This document shows positions 60,568-64,000 of a stretch of DNA of 64,000 nucleotides, piece after piece (positions within the stretch are counted from its first letter, which is position 1; every line of letters begins with the position of its first letter). The notes beneath the pieces are model-generated. The model ran no database searches, was not told where the DNA came from, and saw nothing but the letters and a program-made list of their open reading frames with translations. The stretch is taken from assembly GCF_018141105.1 (NCBI RefSeq), contig NZ_CP054839.1, positions 3,410,001-3,474,000 of the forward strand, in the 5' to 3' direction. The translations under genes and the position numbers were made by a program. This stretch comes from Saccharopolyspora erythraea (GTDB lineage Bacteria; Actinomycetota; Actinomycetes; Mycobacteriales; Pseudonocardiaceae).

Positions 60568-61476
60568 ATGCACCTCGTGCCCACGTCGCTGCGCTACTTC
60601 CTCGAGGTCGCGCGCACCGGTTCGATCAGCGAGGCCTCGGAGCGCCTGCACGTGGCCACCTCGGCGATCAGCAGGCAGATCACGAAGCTGGAGCAGGAGG
60701 TCGGGGCGCCGCTGTTCGAGCGCCAGCCGCGGGGGATGGTGCTGTCGGAGGCGGGCGGGATCCTCGCCGCCTACGCCCGGCGCAGCGCGCTCGAGGCCGA
60801 GCAGGTGCTCGCCGACGTGCACGGCGTCGAGGCCCTGCACCGCAGTACCGTCAAACTCGCGAGTTCCGAGGGTTTCGCGCGCGATTTCCTGCCGGCGGCC
60901 ATCACCGCTTTTCGGGAAAGGCATCCGGGGGTGCGTTTCCGGCTGAACGTCACCGGCCCGGCGGTGGCGACGCAGCAGGTGAAAGACGGCACGGTTGACC
61001 TCAGCATCACTTACAGCCTCGGGCCGGAAGAGGGAATCAAGGTCGAGTATTCGCAGCAGCAGCCGGTCTACGCGCTGATGCCCGACGATCATCCGCTGGC
61101 GCATCGGGAGGACGTCGAGCTCGCGGACCTGCTGAAGTACCCGCTCGCGCTGATGGAGGAGGGCACCACGATCCGGCAGCTCTTCGACGTCTGCGTCGCG
61201 CTGGAAGGGCTGAGCTTCGAGCCCGCTCTCGTGAGCAACTACTCGGGTGCGCTGCAGAGTTTCGCGCAGCTCCGCGGTGGGGTCACCCTGGTCGGCCCGC
61301 TGACGGTGCGCCGGCGGCTCGGTGCCGACGGCCTGGCGATCGTCCCCATCCGCAACCCGGAGCTGAGCCGCCGGAGCATGCAGATCCAGTCGATGGCGCG
61401 GCGCGCGTTGCCCGCGGCGGTGCGGGCCTTCCTCGCGCACCTGATCGAGCAGGTCGGCGATGACGTTGCCATGTAG
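60568..61476 (+). CDS. LysR-family transcriptional regulator
   Basis: Start at the ATG at 60568 gives 302 residues with the classic N-terminus SLRYFLEVARTGSISEASERLHVATSAISRQITKLEQEVGAPLFERQPRGM (helix-turn-helix). The rest is a two-lobed effector domain. The ribosome binding site is weak. It is divergent from the peptidase, MHS-3 and ACC deaminase operon, the normal place for a LysR regulator of its neighbour. Known acdS genes are often controlled by Lrp-type AcdR, so a LysR protein here is less common. Confidence 0.88.
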   Translation: MHLVPTSLRYFLEVARTGSISEASERLHVATSAISRQITKLEQEVGAPLFERQPRGMVLSEAGGILAAYARRSALEAEQVLADVHGVEALHRSTVKLASSEGFARDFLPAAITAFRERHPGVRFRLNVTGPAVATQQVKDGTVDLSITYSLGPEEGIKVEYSQQQPVYALMPDDHPLAHREDVELADLLKYPLALMEEGTTIRQLFDVCVALEGLSFEPALVSNYSGALQSFAQLRGGVTLVGPLTVRRRLGADGLAIVPIRNPELSRRSMQIQSMARRALPAAVRAFLAHLIEQVGDDVAM

Positions 61477-61524
61477 GCAGATCTTGGGGACGACGCACTG
61501 TTGCGGGACCTCCCGATGCGGGAC

Positions 61525-62004
61525 TCACCCGCCCTCGGCCCGGCGGAGGAGCAGCGGGGCGACGCGGTAGTCGACGAGCTCGCGCATGACGAGCGCGGTG
61601 CTGGTGCGTTCGACACCCGGGATGGCCAGGATCTGGCCTGCGATGCGGTACAGGTCGTCGGCATCGGTGGCGACGACCCGCACCAGCAGGTCGCTCTGGC
61701 CGCTGATGCCCTGGACCTGCAGCACCTCGGGGATACCGTCGAGCGCGGCGGCGACCTCGTCGAGCAGGCGTTGCCGCACCGTCGTCGTGACGAACGCGGT
61801 CAGCGGATAGCCGAGCAGCGCAGGGGACACGCGGCGCTCGAACGAGTCGAGCCGCTCCTCGAGCCTGGCCAGGCGGGTCTGCACGGTGTTGCGGGAGAGC
61901 CCGGTCTGCTCCGCCAGCGCGACGGTGGTCGCGCGTGGTTCCTCGATGAGCGCGAGCAGCAGCCTCGCGTCGGTGGCGTCGATGCGGTCGGAGCTGGGCA
62001 TCAT
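61525..62004 (-). CDS. Lrp/AsnC-family transcriptional regulator
   Basis: A 159-residue protein: TDARLLLALIEEPRATTVALAEQTGLSRNTVQTRLARLEERL is the DNA-binding part and QVQGISGQSDLLVRVVATDADDLYRIAGQILAIPGVERTSTALVM the amino-acid-sensing RAM domain. It is divergent from the E1 gene at 62134 across a palindrome. In Pseudomonas putida an Lrp-type regulator (MdeR) controls mdeB, an E1 of the same kind, which supports the same link here. The ATG at 62004 and the next codon are both possible starts. Confidence 0.88.
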   Translation of the reverse strand: MMPSSDRIDATDARLLLALIEEPRATTVALAEQTGLSRNTVQTRLARLEERLDSFERRVSPALLGYPLTAFVTTTVRQRLLDEVAAALDGIPEVLQVQGISGQSDLLVRVVATDADDLYRIAGQILAIPGVERTSTALVMRELVDYRVAPLLLRRAEGG

Positions 62005-62036
62005 GCTCGCCTTCAGTCGGGTCGCGGACGGCAGTG

Positions 62037-62053
62037 TTGAGCATTCTGCTCAA
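62037..62053. promoter_or_regulatory. Lrp-type palindrome TTGAGCATTCTGCTCAA
   Basis: A perfect 7-bp inverted repeat around TTC, 32 bases upstream of the Lrp gene and about 80 before the E1 gene. Further TGCA-type half-sites follow up to 62116. Confidence 0.65.
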
Positions 62054-62133
62054 TACCAACGTCGCATATTGTGCAGTGCGGCGATCGCTGCTGTCATGTT
62101 TTCTCATTCTGCACATCGGGATGAGGTAGCGAC

Positions 62134-64000
62134 ATGACCAGCACCGCCCCCGCGCAGCCAACGGCATCCGCGGAGTTCGAGGTTGTGAGCGAGATCGAGC
62201 GCCGCGTGCTGTGGCTGTCGACCGCGATCGTCCACCACGCCAACCGGGTGCGCCCCAATCCTTCGGGCCTCAAGGTGGGGGGACATCAGGCCTCCAGCGC
62301 CTCGATGACCTCGATCATGACCTCGCTGTGGTTCCGCCACCTGCGCCCGCAGGACCGCGTGTCGGTCAAGCCGCACGCCTCCCCGGCGCTGCACGCGATC
62401 AACTACCTGCTCGGCGAGCTGGACGAGTCCTATCTGCCGCGGCTGCGCGAGTTCGGGGGCCTGCAGAGCTACCCGAGCCGGGTTAAGGACCCGGACCCGG
62501 TCGACTACTCCACCGGCTCGGTCGGCATCGGTGCGACCGCGTCGATCTGGGGCGCCGTCGCCCGCCGCTATGTCGAGAACGCGGTGGGCGGCGCGGGCAC
62601 GGGACGGCAGTACTCGCTGCTCGGCGACGCCGAACTGGACGAGGGCGCCATCTGGGAGGCGGTCCTCGACCCCGGTGTTGCCGAGCTCGGCGAGATCGTC
62701 TGGATCGTCGACCTCAACCGCCAGTCGCTGGACCGGGTCGTGCCCAACATCGCCGCAGGCCGCCTCCAGGGCATGTTCGCCGCCGCCGGGTGGCAGGTGC
62801 TCACGCTGAAGTACGGGCGCCTGCTCGACGAGCTGTTCGCCCGCCCCGGTGGCGCGGCGCTGCGCGCGCGCATCGACACCATGCCCAACCCCGAATACCA
62901 GCGCCTGCTGCGCTGCGACGCGCGGCAGATCCGTGAGCGCCTGCCCGGCGGCGACCGCGAGATCGGCGACCTGCTGTCCGGTGTGGACGATGACATGCTG
63001 TGCCGGGCGATCCGCAACCTCGGCGGCCACGACCTCGCCGCGCTCGACGCCGCGTTCCACGCCATCGAGGACACCCGCCCGACGGTCATCTTCGCCTACA
63101 CCGTCAAAGGGAACGGGCTACCGACCGAGGGCCACCCGCAGAACCACTCGTCCCTGCTGACCGCGGAACAGATGGCCGACCTGGCCGTGCGGCTGGGCAT
63201 CGACCCCGGCACGCCGTGGGACCGGTTCGCGGCCGGCACCCCCGAAGGCGACCTGTGCGCGGCCGCCGCCAACCGCCTGCGCCGCCCCGAGGTCGCGCAC
63301 ACAGCGCCGCCCGCGCTGCCCACCGACATCGGCCGCACCCCCTCGGGCACCACGACCACCCAAGCCGCACTCGGCCGAGTCCTGGTCGACCTGACCCGGG
63401 ACGCACCCGACGCGGCGAGCCGGATCGTGACCGTCAGCCCCGACGTCAGCTCCACCACCAACCTCGGCGGCTGGATGAACAAGGTCGGCGTGTGGTCGGT
63501 GACCGAACGCGTCGACTGGTTCGCCGACGACACCGAAACCATCCTGCACTGGCGGGAGAAACCCACTGGGCAGCACATCGAGCTCGGCATCGCCGAAACC
63601 AACCTGGTCGGGCTGTTGGGGGAACTCGGCGCCACCTGGAGCCGCTGGGGACAGCCGCTGCTGCCCATCGGCGTGCTCTACGACCCCTTCGTCGAGCGAG
63701 CCCTCGAACCCTGGTCGTTCGGCATCTACGCGGGCGGACAGTCCATCCTGGTCGGCACACCTTCCGGTGTCACACTCGCCTCCGAAGGCGGCGCCCACCA
63801 GTCCATCACCACTCCCTCGGTCGGCCTCGAACAGCCCGGCTGCCTCACCTACGAACCCGCGTTCGCGCAAGACGTCGAGTGGATCCTGCTCTCCTGCCTG
63901 GCCAGGCTCGGCCAACCCGGCGGCACCTCCGCTTACCTCCGGCTCTCCACCCGCCCCGTCGATCAGAAGCTCGCGGCCGTGCCCGCCGATCCGGCGGCGC
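62134..64000 (+). CDS. 2-oxoacid dehydrogenase E1, AceE/MdeB-like, C-terminus beyond window
   Basis: About 622 codons are present and the frame is open to the last base. The start is an ATG at 62134 with GAGGTAG upstream. KVGGHQASSASMTSIMTSLWFRHLRPQDRVSVKPHASPALHAI, then LLGDAELDEGAIWEAV (the ThDP/Mg motif, GDGEMDE in AceE), VDLNRQSLDRVVPN and FAYTVKGNGLPTEGHPQNHS match homodimeric E1 of pyruvate dehydrogenase, and the MdeB subgroup that uses 2-oxobutyrate. It decarboxylates a 2-oxoacid and transfers the acyl group to a lipoyl carrier. Nearness to ACC deaminase, which makes 2-oxobutyrate, favours that substrate. Pyruvate cannot be excluded. Confidence 0.88.
   Translation, partial: MTSTAPAQPTASAEFEVVSEIERRVLWLSTAIVHHANRVRPNPSGLKVGGHQASSASMTSIMTSLWFRHLRPQDRVSVKPHASPALHAINYLLGELDESYLPRLREFGGLQSYPSRVKDPDPVDYSTGSVGIGATASIWGAVARRYVENAVGGAGTGRQYSLLGDAELDEGAIWEAVLDPGVAELGEIVWIVDLNRQSLDRVVPNIAAGRLQGMFAAAGWQVLTLKYGRLLDELFARPGGAALRARIDTMPNPEYQRLLRCDARQIRERLPGGDREIGDLLSGVDDDMLCRAIRNLGGHDLAALDAAFHAIEDTRPTVIFAYTVKGNGLPTEGHPQNHSSLLTAEQMADLAVRLGIDPGTPWDRFAAGTPEGDLCAAAANRLRRPEVAHTAPPALPTDIGRTPSGTTTTQAALGRVLVDLTRDAPDAASRIVTVSPDVSSTTNLGGWMNKVGVWSVTERVDWFADDTETILHWREKPTGQHIELGIAETNLVGLLGELGATWSRWGQPLLPIGVLYDPFVERALEPWSFGIYAGGQSILVGTPSGVTLASEGGAHQSITTPSVGLEQPGCLTYEPAFAQDVEWILLSCLARLGQPGGTSAYLRLSTRPVDQKLAAVPADPAA

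Noticed and set aside
1-64000. Search for tRNA, rRNA, CRISPR arrays, insertion sequences and phage genes
   Set aside because: None seen; no regularly spaced repeats, cloverleaf-like sequences or transposase motifs were recognised.

Overview
The window is very GC-rich DNA (about 70 percent by eye) with many GTG and TTG starts, dense operons joined by ATGA/GTGA overlaps, and GAF-ANTAR, IclR, TetR and DUF35 families. This points to an actinomycete, most likely a soil member of the Pseudonocardiales such as a Saccharopolyspora, Amycolatopsis or Pseudonocardia relative. The genus is inferred from gene content only. Nearly everything here is catabolic: about 55 protein genes for uptake and breakdown of aromatic, amide-linked and acyl-CoA substrates, with their regulators. 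I found no rRNA, tRNA, CRISPR array, transposase or phage gene.

Region 1 (1-1764) holds the end of a sodium:alanine symporter and a GAF-ANTAR regulator. Region 2 (1976-10864) is an aromatic upper pathway. A Rieske oxygenase, an MhpB-type extradiol dioxygenase, an M20-fold protein that has lost its metal ligands, two meta-cleavage-type hydrolases with a 42-codon gene between them, and an MDR oxidoreductase form one minus-strand operon followed by an IclR gene. A thioredoxin-reductase-like ferredoxin reductase and a seven-iron-type ferredoxin diverge from it. Region 3 (10918-15941) has an enoyl-CoA hydratase, a fused double CaiB CoA-transferase, an acyl-CoA ligase and a TetR regulator. Region 4 (16428-26890) has a second IclR gene, a broken Gfo/Idh gene, a sugar-phosphate-isomerase-like gene, an AbgB/AbgT-type amidohydrolase and transporter pair, the classic lower pathway (hydratase, acylating acetaldehyde dehydrogenase, 4-hydroxy-2-oxovalerate aldolase), a third IclR gene and an MHS transporter. 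A 17-bp IclR-type box (consensus GGTYCG-STCA-RCGGACC) recurs in front of units in regions 2, 3 and 4, so these blocks look like one regulon.

Region 5 (27049-50088) is an acyl-CoA degradation cluster. It contains a TetR gene, two zinc alcohol dehydrogenases, four SDRs, a thiolase, a DUF35 plus thiolase-like pair, three acyl-CoA dehydrogenases, an APH-type kinase, two crotonases, two NTF2-like proteins, an AMP-dependent ligase, an MBL hydrolase, a dienoyl-CoA-reductase-like flavoenzyme and an EthD protein. A second palindrome (near AACTGAATTCAGTT) lies at its main promoters and is probably the TetR site. The kinase next to an Asp-base dehydrogenase resembles a split ACAD10/11 or LvaA/LvaC system for 4-hydroxyacyl-CoA.

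Region 6 (50156-56609) has a PrpF-like protein, an unusual GNAT-AAA+ fusion, an HSL-type esterase, a fourth IclR gene and a sugar-porter-type transporter with GTTCAC-type sites. Region 7 (56688-64000) has an operon of ACC deaminase, MHS transporter and M20 peptidase with a divergent LysR gene. It is followed by an Lrp gene divergent from an MdeB/AceE-like 2-oxoacid dehydrogenase E1 that runs off the window. The deaminase makes 2-oxobutyrate and this E1 could use it. The intact peptidase suggests that a conjugated form of ACC may be the imported compound.
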